Shown here: positions 23,977 to 36,484 of the stretch, piece after piece
Position numbering within the stretch: position 1 is the first letter of the stretch
How the letters are laid out: each line of letters starts with the position of its first letter
NCBI RefSeq assembly: GCF_021347895.1
Contig: NC_067132.1
Coordinates: 4,630,268 to 4,694,267, forward strand
Source: Acanthochromis polyacanthus
Taxonomy: Eukaryota > Chordata > Actinopteri > Pomacentridae
DNA length: 64,000 nt
Reading direction: 5' to 3'
Notes under the pieces: generated by a model
The model's database searches: none
What the model saw: the letters and a program-made list of their open reading frames with translations, nothing else
Told to the model about the DNA's origin: nothing
Program-made: the position numbers and the translations under genes

Positions 23977-25261
23977 TGTGTTTGGACCTGTTCAGAAGAA
24001 GCACTCCAGAAGGTATGGTGAAAATCTGTCTTGCATTTTCAGTTTATCTCTGCAGACATCCATAGTGGAAACAACAGCTGTGTCAAGAATGAAAACAAAG
24101 ACAGCTAAAAGACGATGGTATGGGCTGTTACTGAAGCTATCTGACCATCGATCAAGCAGCTGTCGTGATTCATGTTTGCAGCCTAAATTCTGTGAAAACA
24201 GCATGTCAGCAGCGTCAGGTGCAGTTTCACCATCACTGTCTGTACATGATGCAGTGAGCCATGGTGTTCCTGTGCACTCACAAGTTGTTTTTTTTGTACA
24301 GCACTCATATTCTGTCACAAAATCAAGGTAGCAACACATACAAGTGCAAGAAAATGTGCTTGAGGCCTAAGGAGATGTTTTGGGTCACAGTCACCTGTGT
24401 AAAACCCATTTGCAACATTTGCTTTGACATCAGTCATGGTGGTTGTTGCTGAGCCCCAGCAAAGGGTTTATTCACTAGATACGAAAAGGTTCAAAACATT
24501 CAAACCGTGTTTTTCTGGGCTGGTGAGGCTGTGCACACCGACTCCCTTTTTCACTGCTGAAATATGCAACTCTTGCATGATAAAGCCATTCATCACTCCT
24601 TAAGGATTTAGGGTGCATTGCATTTGTACTCTTCCACCCTCTATCATTAGTCACCATCATTATGCTTCAAACACACTGGAGCTTTTCTACTCCCTCACCT
24701 CTGCTCTCTGAGGACAGCCACACAGAGACAAGAAATACTGTCAGTTTAGGAACTCTAAAGAAGCGGTCAGTGAACAGGCTGACATTGCATCTTTTCTTTA
24801 GTGCTAGTCTTGTTTTCATCATCTCTCGTGTGAACAGCTGACTACGTTAACAGGTATTTGTGGAGACAATGGAGAGGTGGATCTGCATATAACCACAACT
24901 AGGAAACAAAAAGTTTTTCCAGTAAAAATAGAAAAGCTTTTAGGGCTCCATGTTGTTTGCAATGATCAATTATTCCGAAATAGGACATGTATCAATAGAA
25001 GTAGATGGATTATGTTCATTTTGTCTTATCTTACTTTAGAAAAGAGTTACTTTTTAACTGACAACTGAGTAAGGAAAAGGTGATTTTTACCTGGCTGACA
25101 TGTTTCAACCGTGTCTGCAGTCTTCCTCAGAGGGTCATCTGACGTGTGATGACGTGTCATTCTTATCAGGTGACTGGTAGACAACTCACAAGAACACAAA
25201 AAGACGAAGCCGAGAAAGAAAACTCAAAATCAGTCATCACTGACCATTGCAAAAGAAATAA
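23977..25261. other. Noncoding stretch
   Basis: No coding similarity and no element ends recognised. Confidence 0.3.
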
Positions 25262-25790
25262 AAGTTGCAAGCAGCGTTAATTGGGTCCTCGCGTCCTTGC
25301 TGGTTAGCAAACCCAAGCATGTCCCCCAGGTGGTGCTGCGATTGACAATATATTTTGGCCTGTGGTTGTAATGAGGGCTGGATTCTGATCACACATGTAA
25401 ACTTTGAGGCAGGTTGGAGTATGGACAGGCTAGATATACAGCATTTCCTGTTTCATGGCGAAACATCAAAATTCAGCCAGCCACCATTTCCCACCCTCAG
25501 ACTTTTGTGGAGCATTTTGATAACTTCTGCTCACTCATGCCTGGTATACACCCTGGCCAAATTTCAGCACTCTTGGGGTTAACCCATTTGAAAATGTGCA
25601 AAAAAAACTGGTCAAAATATGACACATATTTCAAAATGGCTGACTTCCTGTTGGGTTTTGGGCATGGTTGCCATAGACTTTTTGTATGTCTTGATGGAGG
25701 CGTGGCCAGCCTGAAAGATTCTGACCTGATAAAAAGACACATCATCACACTGCAGAGGAAGACTGCAGAAACAGTCGAAACAAACAGCAA
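25262..25790 (+). repeat. Probable RTE-type dispersed repeat
   Basis: TAATTGGGTCCTCGCGTCC, TGCTCACTCATGCCTGGTA, CACCCTGGCCAAATTTCAG and AAAATGGCTGACTTCCTG (then TTGGG) are phrases of a dispersed fish repeat. No coding part is recognisable and family and boundaries are uncertain. Confidence 0.4.
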
Positions 25791-27261
25791 GGTAAAAACC
25801 ATGTTTTCCTTTAAGTCGGTTAAAATGAAGCACTATTGTTTCAATGGAAGTACTTCACCTTTTAAGAATAATTATAGTAATGTTCGACACCTCTAAATGT
25901 ACTGATACTATTATCTATAGCAGGTTTTACAACACATGCATAGTAAACTGCATGAGTCAGATTTCACAGTGCATTGTTGTGCCTTACAGTATATCAGCAG
26001 TCACAATGCATTAGATGCTGCCAATAATTTATACCATCAGGTAGCAGTATTGTTGCCCATTTGCATGCAGAACTCGAGGTGTGAGCATCGTCTTGGTGCT
26101 TTGTGTTACTGTGGCAGTGCAGAGGTGTTATGGCTGCTGTAACACCTTTATGACAGCTCTCCTCCACACACACACTCTGTGGCATGATAGAGCTTGTGTT
26201 TCTTTTATTTCTGTCACGTCTTTCTCTCTCTCTCTCGTACACACACTTCTCCAGTCGTGATATTTTCTATTTTTCCGTACTGAATATATCACCAAGGCAG
26301 TGCCATTAAATGCTACTACGCTCTTTTGAATGCATTTGAAATGTTATATAACATGTTTTCATAGATAACTGCCTTTTGTTGGTAATTTCAGATTTTTTTT
26401 TTGAAAAGTGCATCGTGTCTTTTCTGCTGTAGTGTAGATGGTTGAGGTTGTAGGGTTCAGTGTCAGTCTGTCAGAGCATCACTTTGGTAAGACTAAACTG
26501 TTTCCTAGAAACTACTGGACACATATTATATTCAAATTATCCAAAACCTGACACATTCAGGTGATACAGGCACACATCTGTGAAAGGAAAGCCATTGTCA
26601 CAAAGGAACATTTGTGCTTCATGTGCACCAATGCAGTTCGTCACAAGGCTTTGAAGAGAACAAGCTCAACCTTCCCGACAGCTGCTCAGCACTTGTCCAC
26701 TCTTTAGGTTGGCTTTTGAGACTTTGGAAGGGCAGATTGGTCACTTTCAGTTTTCCTCTGACAGCGGTTGAATCTGTACTTAAGCAAAGCTAACAATATT
26801 CCAGGGTAGAAATACTTAGTAGAACTTAGAAGTCCTGCATTCAGTTTTTTAACTTTAAGTGCTTCCATCAAAATGTACCTAAAGTGCCACAAGTAAAATA
26901 ATAATTATGTAGAATAGTTTATTTCAGAAACATGTTCATACTTGTAACCAGCCTGAGGAGATAAGACCTGCAGAATCAGTAACTTCTTTTAAACCACTTT
27001 TTAAAACCCACTTTTTTTAGCCTTTACTTTTAGCTTTAAGTTATTTTAGTGTTTTATTGTGTACTATGTCCTGTTTAGCTGCCTTGTTCTTTGCTGTGAT
27101 GTCGTCTCTGTTTTTTTTAATTCTCAATACGATTCTCTAATTTTTACTTTTAATTTTTACTGCCTAGTTCCTTTGTTTGATATGCGTGCTAATCTAGCTA
27201 ATTATTCATTTAACGTATTATCATTTTAACTATTTATTTCATTTGACTGCTCTGCCTTGTC
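25791..27261. other. Noncoding stretch
   Basis: No coding similarity. CA/CT-rich short runs occur at 26160-26260. The 26990-27250 part is T-rich like a LINE 3' UTR but was not assigned. Confidence 0.3.
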
Positions 27262-27950
27262 TCCTACAGCACCTCCAAGTCTGAGACCATGGTTCTCTGC
27301 TGGAAATTGGCGGGTTACTCCATCCAGGTTGGAGAGGAGTTGCTTCCCCAAGTGAAGGAGTTCAAGTATCTCAGGATCTTGTTCACAACGGATGATGTGG
27401 TGTCAACAGTAATGAAGGCGTTGTACCAACCCGTCATAGTGAAGAGGGAGCTGAGCCGCAAGGAGAAGCTCTCAGTTTGACATCCATCTACGTTCCAACC
27501 CTCACCTATGGTCATGCGTTCTGGGAAATGACTGAAAGAATGAGATCTTGGATACAAGCGGCTGAAATGAGCTTCCTCTGTAGGGTGGCTGGGCTCAGCC
27601 TTACTGATAGGGTGAGAAGATCAGACATCTGGATGGAGTTTGATGTTGAGCAGCTGATCCTTCACCTCTAAAGGAGCCAGTTGAGGTGGTTTGGACATCT
27701 GATTCGGATGCCTACGGGGTTTTCCGAGCAAGTCCACCTGGGAGGAAACCCTGGAGAAGACCTAGAACTCGCTGAAGGGAATATGTATCTCATCTGGCCT
27801 GAGAATGCCTCGGGATCCCCCTGGAAGTGCTGGAAAGCATCGCCGGTGGAAGGGACATCTGGAATGGCCTGACTCATCTGCTGTCTCCGTGACTCGACTC
27901 CGGAGAAGAAGAAGAAGATGGATGGATGGATGGATGGACGGATGGATGGA
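27262..27950 (+). pseudogene. Rex3 (RTE-clade) LINE 3' end with GATG tail
   Basis: Translation across small frame breaks gives TSKSETMVLCWK, LPQVKEFKYLRILFT, YQPVIVKRELSRKEKLSV, VPTLTYGHAFWEMTERMRSW, QLRWFGHLIRMPTG and a WRD/AWE-like end. This is the C-terminal domain of Rex3 reverse transcriptase. The element ends in GGATGGATGGATGG repeats (27917-27950), its normal tail. Compared with the minus-strand copy at 55537-56165 it lacks the MDRWIG-type segment after LFT, an internal deletion. Catalytic motifs are not present; 5'-truncated and non-functional. Confidence 0.88.
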
Positions 27951-30354
27951 TGCCTTGTCTCCTTATGTCTTGCTTGATTGACTGTCATAGCACCTTGTGA
28001 ATGCTGTTTATAAAGGTGCTATATACAGTTTTTTTAAGATTTATTATTATAATTGGACTATAATTTTTTGATGCATTCGTTTGTTCATCACTTGAATGCT
28101 GGTAAAACTGAAGCTCTTGGGTAGTTTTTTGTTAACCAGCAAACTTCTGACAAACCAGTGATTCCTATCAACCTCACATGTAATTTGTATTTTGTGCTAG
28201 CTAATAATTGCTAGCATGCTAACTCGCTAAACTAACGGTGACCACAATAAACCCTGTCCCTGCTTAGTGTCAGTGTTGTCCTAGCATGTGAGAATGCTGA
28301 TGGTAGCATTTGGCTGGAGACACAGCAGTGCTTTGAGTTCAGTGTACTTGCTTGTCTTGCAGTCCTCTGACACAGAAGATGGTTGTTTTCCATTAGAGCA
28401 CAGAGCCCATTTTTCAACACCTACTCCTCTGCTCCCACCATCCCACTGAGCTGTCAAGAGGCCTCTACTTAAAATAGCATTTATTTGCCCAAACTCCCAG
28501 TGAAATTTGTTTTAGCATCCTGTCTTTTAAGAATTGGGGACTGTTTTGTAAAATGCTGCTGTTTGTTTTTAATGTCTCATTTTGCGATTTAATTTTTCTC
28601 ACATTGGCATTTTAAAGTAAATACATCTAGCTAATAAGTAGTTTATGTAATGCCAGTTTCAAGGCAGCAGTGTGTAGGTTCTCATCGTAACAGACTGCAC
28701 AGATTTCTGACTTCTAGTTGAATCGCTTCATGTTACTATTATATATTCTCTGAAATATACCTAGAGAAATTCAACTCATCTGCAGAACGCAGTGCTGGAA
28801 AGATGCTGCTGTAGTGGATGGACTTTTTCCAGACACACATCTGTGGGCAACACAGTGATGCACCACAAGGTAATGATGGTCTGGCAATGAGGCAGACGAC
28901 AAAATACAAATAAAAAGATCTTTGAGATGCAAACTCAATCAAGGACTGAAGCAGAAACATGAAATACAACTCTATAGCATGAAAGAGAAAGGAAATAAAA
29001 GAGCCAAGTTGTCTTTTGTGTTCCCCTCCCTGCACTACTTTATGTGTGTGTTTATGTGAGTGTAGGCGGTCAGGATGTTCTTTACTTTAAAAGTGAGACT
29101 AACTCTGGAGTTTGTCACACTTCACAGATAGATTTTTTTAACTGAATACATGAAATGAAAAATAGACACAGTTGGTTATTGATAACAGGTAAATATTTTC
29201 CGTTGTTGCTTCTGTCTGCAGTGTCTGCAAAGCCTGCATATTACAGCTTTAATGGCTGCTAACTGGTGTTCACATTCAATCTCATGATAGCTATTGAATA
29301 CATTTAGTGGCATTTGATGTATTTGTACAGATTACATGAAAAATAAATATGATAGAAAGTTCTGTTTCTTCACATTCAACCTTTGGTTTCATGTTTACAG
29401 CTTCGGCCATTAGTGTGTTACAGCCCTGAGCTGTTGTTGGTGTGATTAACTTTGTCCTGGTTCCTTATGTAAACTATTATGTGAAATCTCCTGTTCAGGG
29501 ATGGTGCATGCACCTCATTCTGTCGCTGTAACTGCTCCTCCCCCACCAGCCTGCCCATGTCGTCACTGCCCTGGCTAAAACGCCCCTCTGAACTGTAACT
29601 GTGGATGGCTTTTTAGAGTGAGCAGTTTGTTTCTGTGTCTCTTTGTTGGTGTGTTTTCTGGTACCTGTACAGATTGTGGCTGTGCCAAGAAACTTTCTCA
29701 ATTGCAGACCAGTGAATTGTTTTGTTACATGTGTGAGACGCTCTTTTGCCGCTGGAGTTGGTCCAGGTTTAGGGTTTTGTTACAAGTGCATTTTGTCGCT
29801 TAGTACAGCTAATGGCCAATTCATGCTTTCCTGCAGTCTCCTTATCGGCGTGTGCACAAGGTCTGTTAATACTACAAAACAGAGCCATGTCAGTGTGCTA
29901 CAAGGCTGGTTACATTTCCCCTCATATCGAGGCAGAAAAAAAACACAAGACAACTGCAGCTGGTTACAAATGACAGTGTAGCACTACGTCAGTGATTATT
30001 CCTTTAGTGTGTCAGACAGCGTGTGGACACAGCAGCAGGTTGGATTCCAAACATGTGGATGACAGAGATTCTTACACCAAATATTTGTTGTAGGCACAAT
30101 GTGTTTACCTGGCACATGCACAGTCACCACGCTGCAGTGCGGACATTCAAGGCCACAAATGTTGGGTTCTATTCAGGCACTTTGTATGGTACATGACGGA
30201 ACTGACGTCACACAGACAATGTGAAAAGTAAGAATTGACCTTTAAGCAGCTCAGGGTTTCATACAGAGTTTATTTTTGTTCATAATTTAAAACAGGTAAG
30301 GGGAATTTAAACTGACAGTCAGGAGTCCTGTTTTTGTTTAGATTAATTTCATTA
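27951..30354. other. Noncoding stretch
   Basis: No coding similarity. The longest open frame (29643-29981, 112 codons) has no recognisable domain and unremarkable composition, so I do not call it. Confidence 0.35.
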
Positions 30355-30740
30355 ATTACTCTGCCAAGAACCGCAGCAGAGTTATGTGATGATCGGCGTT
30401 GGTTTGTTTGTCTGCCTGTCTGTTAGCAATATTACGCACAGAATTTTTAGGAAAGGTCAGAAATGACGCAACGACCAAATGATTAGATTGTGGCAGTGAT
30501 GCAGTTTATAATCTGGATATACAGATTTATTAAAGATTTCTATACCATTGCCAGATAGCGGCACAGCATCACTGTAACCATGACAACCAGTGAACAGTAC
30601 ATCAGCTGATTGTGATCCTACTACAAATCCATCTCTGAGGACTTATCAGGACTTATCCATCAGAAATGATGCAAGGAACAACTGATTAAGTTGTGGAGGT
30701 GTTTCTGAGTCCCATCAATTCCTGCTGCCCGCTACATATT
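30355..30740 (+). repeat. Dispersed fish repeat (RTE-tail type)
   Basis: AGAACCGCAGCAGAGTTATG, TTTGTTTGTCTGCCTGTCTG, TCTATACCATTGCCAGATAG and GAGGACTTATCAGGACTTAT are successive landmarks of a repeat related in layout to 9213-9524 and 50125-50310. No coding content. Confidence 0.6.
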
Positions 30741-31738
30741 TAGGTCACGTGATTCGGTATCCGTACATAAAATACACATGCAGAACACACGCCTGTACTC
30801 AGAACAATGTCATTTTGTTTGTGGGTACATCTATATTAAATGGACACATTCTATGTTCCCAGGATTTCTGATCATCAATAACTAATAAATAAATGCTGCA
30901 TTTCTGACAATGCCATATGGGGGAATGAACAGCCTTGGAGGAGTACTGCACTCTCAAAGTGTTTTCCTTTTTATTTTGAAAAACATCCATGCTCTCATGC
31001 TCCCTGAATTCAACTTCCAGACAAAGCAGCTCAGATTAGATCTCGACCTATAAACTAATGTAAGATCCACCAGGCATCATCAACAATGAAACGGAACCAG
31101 GACAGGGTTTTGTTTATTTGTCCACCTAAGCTCTGGAGTCCTAGCTCCTCTGCAACCACAGGATGGAGATGGGCTCTCCTTTTGATCAGCGAAGCAAGAG
31201 TGATACCAAGATACCATGCCAGATGTGGGACATGCCTGGCATAGATGTGCGACGAACTAAGTCAGCAGGAGGTGATGCAGAGAGCTGACTTTAAAGGATT
31301 CCCCCCAATACAGACCTCCAGGATGTGTATTGAACCTGTCTTAGCAAGAGACTGGCTCAAAAACCCCAAGCACCATCAAGCCTCAAAGGAAACAAATTGA
31401 TGGCAATAAAATTCTGACTGATTCCTGAACCACAGAAGAGAGGAAGCTCAGAAACCTGGAGGATCACTTCAAAGACATTCCATTCACAGACAAAAGAACT
31501 CTGGACTCACCTCAAAGCTGATTAGTATCAATGTCATAATTTTAACCTGTCTGCCGATCACATATGAGCATGTTTGGTATCATTTTAATCAGCTATCTAT
31601 CAGTATTGCTCCTAGATAAACCATGTGCACCAAATTTTAATATTTTGGAAAGTTACAGAAATTACCTGAAAATGTAACTCTGTGGGACCTCTGGACATCA
31701 GCCTTCCCTGACAGGGGATGTACCAGACCCCTGCTGAG
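30741..31738. other. Noncoding stretch
   Basis: No coding similarity. The 31100-31480 part is purine-rich with many short blocked frames on the plus strand and may be a very old pseudogene or repeat. I could not identify it. Confidence 0.3.
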
Positions 31739-31742
31739 TTAA

Positions 31743-32652
31743 AGCTCGTGTCCGGAGTTTGAATCGCAGCGTCTCCCAAAACACTGTTGGTCCCTCCCTC
31801 TGATTTCGCCCCTTTATTTGTGCACGCGCGCAGTACATGAGAGGAGTGCCCGGAGTGCTGCAGCATCTTGCCTGTTTTGCTGTTTTCCACTCTTCTACAT
31901 TTAGTACATTTAGTAAATAATAAAGGAATTACGTTAGAATTCTGTATTGAGTCTAACTTGTCCTAATACCAAAATAACATGAATCTGCTAGGACGAACGA
32001 GTAAAGTTTCAGTATGTGATTACACTCGTGTATCCCTGTCGATGACGTTGTTTATCAAACTTAGTGCATTTACGCGTGTATATGTGTTACATTGTTCATT
32101 CATTTCTATCTAGAGTTCAGAATTGCATGACTCCTCTGACGAAGAGTATGTCCCAGACGCCCCAACATCTTCCTCCAGAGGTCGGACATCTAAACGAAGC
32201 CGTCAGGCGGGCTATGGAGGCCGTGCTCGGGGAGCGATGTGAGCACCCCGAGCGAAAGAACATCCTGCAGTCTCTTGGCCTGACAAGCCGTGGGATTGGT
32301 AACTTTTCTGGAAGTTGCTGAGCCCTGATGCTCTCTCCTCCACAAGCAAAACAAATGTGCTCGCGGTTGCGTAGTGTGTAGCTCGCCCACCTCTGCATGG
32401 GCTTGCTTGCTGTGCGTGTAACCGTTGATTGACAGCATGACAAAGCTGAAGCTCGAACTTGATTGGTCGGCAGCGACCGGCGCTTTTTGGAATAACATGG
32501 GGGTCTATGAGAGGAAGGTGGAGCTCAGGAATAAATTTTCATATTGCGTTATACTAACTTTATATTATAGTATCGAACTAGACTAACACATTTAAGCTTT
32601 GTTAAAAAATGATACATAAATTGAAAACAAACGGAAACTCCGGACAGCAGCT
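31743..32652. mobile_element. TTAA-flanked DNA element (910 bp) with short TIRs
   Basis: The left end AGCTCGTGTCCGGAGTTT and the inverted right end AGCTGCTGTCCGGAGTTT lie between TTAA at 31739-31742 and 32653-32656. The ends differ from the other two TTAA families in the window. The interior includes an exon-like open segment (32113-32249) preceded by a possible acceptor and encoding an acidic and basic patch (SSDEEYVPDAP then SKRSRQAGYGGRARG). It could be a remnant of an autonomous parent's N-terminal exon or captured sequence. No catalytic domain. Confidence 0.75.
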
Positions 32653-33246
32653 TTAATGATATGCAAAGGCCCACTTTAAAAGACCACATCTGAAACCACC
32701 ATTTTGAGTTCTCTTGATAGCACCACTCTGAGTTCTTTTGAGTCATTTTGAGTTCTCCTGAGTTCTCCTGAATTTTGAAGTCGACTTGCTATCCATCACT
32801 CTGAGGCTCCACTCTGTCCACCGTTGTTCCAACCCGCTTCCACAGGCCGACCGAACCGCACGCATCATCGTCACCTCCATCATCATCATCATCGGCACGG
32901 AAGTACCTTTCAATCACTGAATACTTGGTGCATTCCTCTAAATTTAGAGGGTTTAGGTTCTCGTAGGAGGCGGTCGCATTTTTCCTCTCTCCGTCTCTAT
33001 CTCTGCTAATACAGGCTAATACAGGCTAATACACAGCTAACTACACAGCTCACACTTTATTCAGCATTGCTTCTCTCTTGAGAAGCAACAAGAATCTCAT
33101 AGCGAACCCAGACTGACGTGGATTACGGACAGAAGTCGAGGTTTGTGAGCGCTTTTCTGTGGGAGGACAAGGCGGCCTCCGATCACTTGTGTCTGGGCAG
33201 CCGGCCCGTCGTTCCGAGATACTAGCAAGTGCTAACTAGCAGCAAG

Positions 33247-35281
33247 ATGCCTCCCGTTTCCATGAATGATTATCACAAACTCCTCCAGAAGATAACAGTT
33301 CTGGAAATGAAAATGCACCGATTGGAAGTGAATATGGAGGTTAATGGACATTTTGGAAACGAGACCACTCTACCGGTGATTCAAAGCAGTGGACAAGAGA
33401 AGGCTAACAGACAGCTAGTTAGCACCACCACCAAGGACAAGGAGGCCTGTCGAAACAGCCACATATCAGCCAGCAGTACTCCCTGGAACTTGCTTGGAGC
33501 AAAGCCAAAGCAGACCTCAGGTATGAATACAGCTGATATGGAAAGACAGGCTACAGGCAGAATCCAACACACAGAGATTAGTGATGAAACTGGTTGGCCG
33601 GCTCTGCCATCCCGCAGCAATATCTCCTCCACACCAATACAGAGAAGGAAAGAGCCCTGGACAGTGGCTACAACCAGGAATAAGAGTAAACAAAACCAAG
33701 AAACAGAGGTTCAGTTGGAGAACAGGTTTGCTGTACTGCAACAAGATTCTGACACCCCCCAAAAGATTTCATCTCCTGAAAGAAGACTAAGGTATGGCAC
33801 TAAAAGGCTGCAGAATGAGCTAACTGCTGAGCCAAAAAGGTTGAGGAAAGAGCTTACTACTGGGCCTCAAACTCTGATAGTGGGTGACAGAGCTATGAAT
33901 GATCTAAAGCACTTTTGTAGCAAAAAAAAGCACCAAAGTGTTGTGCTTTAACAATGATACGGTGTCTGACATTTCTAAGAAAATTATGAGGATCACTGCT
34001 GAGCATCCCACAGCTAAATCCCTTGTCATACATACGGGAGCCCTCAACGTAGAGAAGCAGCAGTCAGAAGTGCTGAAACAGGACTTCATGGATCTGCTGA
34101 ACAGAGTCAGAGGTCTGAAACCTGTTGTTTATGTGAGCGGTCCACTACCTACAGTCCGGAGAGGAGATGAGAAATTTAGCAGGCTGATGCTGCTAAACAG
34201 ATGGCTCAAAGCTACATGTGCTGCTCAATCAATAAACTTTATTGACAATTTCAACATCTTTTGGGAACGCAGACACCTCTTTAAGGCAAATGGAATTTTC
34301 CTTAACAGATCAGGACTGCTGCTACTGTGCTCAAACATTTTCTACTCCGTGCATCAGACACCAGCCACGGTCAGAGATAAAAGCCAAGGACATCCAAAAC
34401 AACAGATTGCACAGCATGCTGGAGAAGAACTGTTGCTGCTGGAGATAAGGACTGACCAAGGACAACAAGGAACCCAGGAAAAGGCCCCAACTACGTCACC
34501 ACCTCCTTCCCCTCATCCAACAGATCAAGGACAACAAGGGACCCAGAGAGAGGCCTCAACTACATCATCGCCTCCTGCCCCTCATCCAATAGATCAAGGG
34601 CATCAAGGGACCCAGAGAGAGGCCTCAACTGCATCACCACTTCCTGCCCCTCGTCCAACAGATCAAGAACAAGGGAACCAGAGAGAGGCGTCAACTACAC
34701 CATCGCCTCCTTCCCCTCATCCAACAGATCAAGAACAACAAGGGACCCAGGGAGAGGCGTCAACTACATCATCGCCTCCTTCCCCTCATCCAACAGATCA
34801 AGGACAACAAGGGACCCAGAGAGAGGCCTCAACTACATCATCGCCTCCTGCCCCTCATCCAACAGATCAAGGGCATCAAGGGACCCAGAGAGAGGCCTCA
34901 ACTGCATCACCACTTCCTGCCCCTCGTCCAACAGATCAAGAACAAGGGAACCAGAGAGAGGCGTCAACAACATCATCGCCTCCTTCCCCTCATCCAACAG
35001 ATCAAGGACAACAAGGGACTCAGAGAGAGGCCTCAACTACATCATCGCCTCCTGGCACTCATCCAACAGACCACTGTCCATCTTCACCCCCACAGCAAGA
35101 GGAAACCTCCCCTAACTCCTTACCCTCCTCAGCCAGTCTCTCTCCTTCCCCTACTCATCTGGATTTCACAGATGACATGAAAAAGCGTGTTAATGCTGGA
35201 ACAAAACTGACACCACGCCGAAATCCCATATGCTTGCCAACTAGTCTTGTCTTTGAAAATTCAGTTGTTTCTGATGTCTGA
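33247..35281 (+). CDS. L2-type LINE ORF1 protein (one frameshift in an A8 run)
   Basis: The start ATG at 33247 opens MPPVSMNDYHKLLQKITVLE, a short coiled-coil-like segment, followed by a charged linker. From LIVGDRAMNDL onward comes an SGNH-esterase-like domain (VCF-like strand, LVIHTGALNV, VYVSGPLPTVRRG, INFIDNFNIFWERRHLF, ANGIFLNRSG). The expected catalytic residues look lost: GDS reads GDR, and the DG-H block reads NGIFLN. After it lie nine 22-23-residue Pro/Ser/Thr/Gln repeats and a short tail. The frame changes at A8 (33922-33929); seven A would keep one frame, giving about 677 residues. ORF1 proteins of this class bind element RNA in the retrotransposition particle, which is inferred from the family. 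It ends with TGA (35279-35281), in frame with ORF2. Confidence 0.8.
34451..35065 (+). repeat. Coding minisatellite in ORF1 (nine 66-69-bp units)
   Basis: Nine tandem units encode versions of TDQGQQGTQREASTTSSPP followed by a P-H-P-type end. Units 2-4 and 6-8 are nearly identical, giving a higher-order period of 273 bp and pointing to a later block duplication. Unit length is always a multiple of three, so the frame is kept. Confidence 0.95.
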
Positions 35282-36484
35282 TATGTGCCAGGTCCAGGCT
35301 TCAAAGTTGATATTAATGTCATCAACCAAGAAAAGCCGGGGCCTTATGGAAATCAGGTAACCAGTATTTCTGTCCTAGTAGGCAACAGAAAAAGAAAGGT
35401 GGCTATGTCAAGACACAGAAAGAAAAAGCTCTTAAATATACTACATATTATTTGTGAACCACAAACATCTTCCGCTCACATGGCAGGCAAAACTCCTCAA
35501 ACATTAAAGATGGCTCTATTAAACATTAGATCTTTAGCTGGGAAGACATTTTTAATTAATGATTTTATTATTGAGCACAATCTTGATTTTATGTTTTTAA
35601 CTGAAACTTGGTTAGACCAAAATAACAGTACAGCTGTTCTCATCGAGTCGACCCTTCCCAACTTCAGTTTTATCAGTGAGGCCAGGGTGCACAAGAGAGG
35701 GGGCGGTGTTGCAATTTTATTCAAAGAATCTTTTCAATATCAGCAGTTATCCTTTGAACATTTCTCCTCGTTTGAGTACATAGCCCTTCAACTGAAGTCC
35801 TCATCTCGAGTTGTGCTACTTAATGTTTACAGGCCTCCTAAATACTGTGCAAACTTTTTTGATGATTTTAGTGAACTGCTGTCTATGATCTGCATTGATT
35901 TTGACTGTGTAATTATTGCTGGCGACTTTAACATCCATATTGACAATCCTCAGGGCAGAGGGACTATAGATCTGTGTAACACTCTTGACAACTTTGGGTT
36001 GGTTCAGCATGTAACAGAGGCCACACATGACAAAGGGCATACGTTAGACTTACTTATCTCCAAGGGTCTGAGTATTTCCAATGTTACAGTGTCTGATGTT
36101 GGTCTTTCTGATCATTCCTGTGTTTTCTTTGAGAGCACTGTCTCGGCGCAGTCAGCAACTTTCACGGAGGTAACCAAAAAACGGCGTATTACTGAAAACA
36201 CCTGTGAAATATTTAACCAGGCTTTTTCTTCTACACCAGCTCTGTCTGGGGTTTCAGTCGATGAGCTGATAGGTAGTTTTAATGCTAAAATTGTAAACAT
36301 TATGGATGCCATTGCTCCAACTAAGGTGAAAGTTATCTCTGGTAAGAAAAAATCTCCATGGAGAAATGCCACACTGGTCAGAAATGGCAAAAGAGAGTGT
36401 AGGAAAGCTGAACGTAGATGGCGAAAATCAAAACTCCAGGTTCATTATGACATTTACAAAGAGAAACTGTGGACTTACAATTTA
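35282..36484 (+). CDS. L2-type LINE ORF2, 5' part: AP-like endonuclease (split by Tc1)
   Basis: The open frame follows the ORF1 TGA directly in the same frame; the first ATG is at 35405. The endonuclease motifs appear in order: LLNIRSL, LTETWL (metal-binding Glu), RGGGVAILF, NVYRPPK, IIAGDFNIHID (catalytic Asp-Asn), GHTLDLLIS and SDVGLSDH (catalytic Asp-His). This enzyme nicks target DNA to prime reverse transcription. All catalytic residues I can check are present. The frame runs into the Tc1 terminal repeat at 36485 and stops at 36518-36520, within that repeat. Removing the Tc1 and one TA rejoins it to 38660 without a frame change. Confidence 0.9.

Noticed and set aside
29495..29981. A 112-codon frame and an upstream GC-richer patch, considered as a small gene or retrocopy
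   Set aside because: No recognisable motif, no splice-linked continuation and no poly(A) tail.
33922..33929. Programmed frameshift at the A8 run of ORF1
   Set aside because: No downstream pseudoknot or stem was evident and both halves belong to one product. A one-base indel or sequencing error is simpler.
34451..35065. Considered as a satellite array or host mucin exon
   Set aside because: It is in frame within the LINE ORF1, between the SGNH-like domain and the ORF1 stop.
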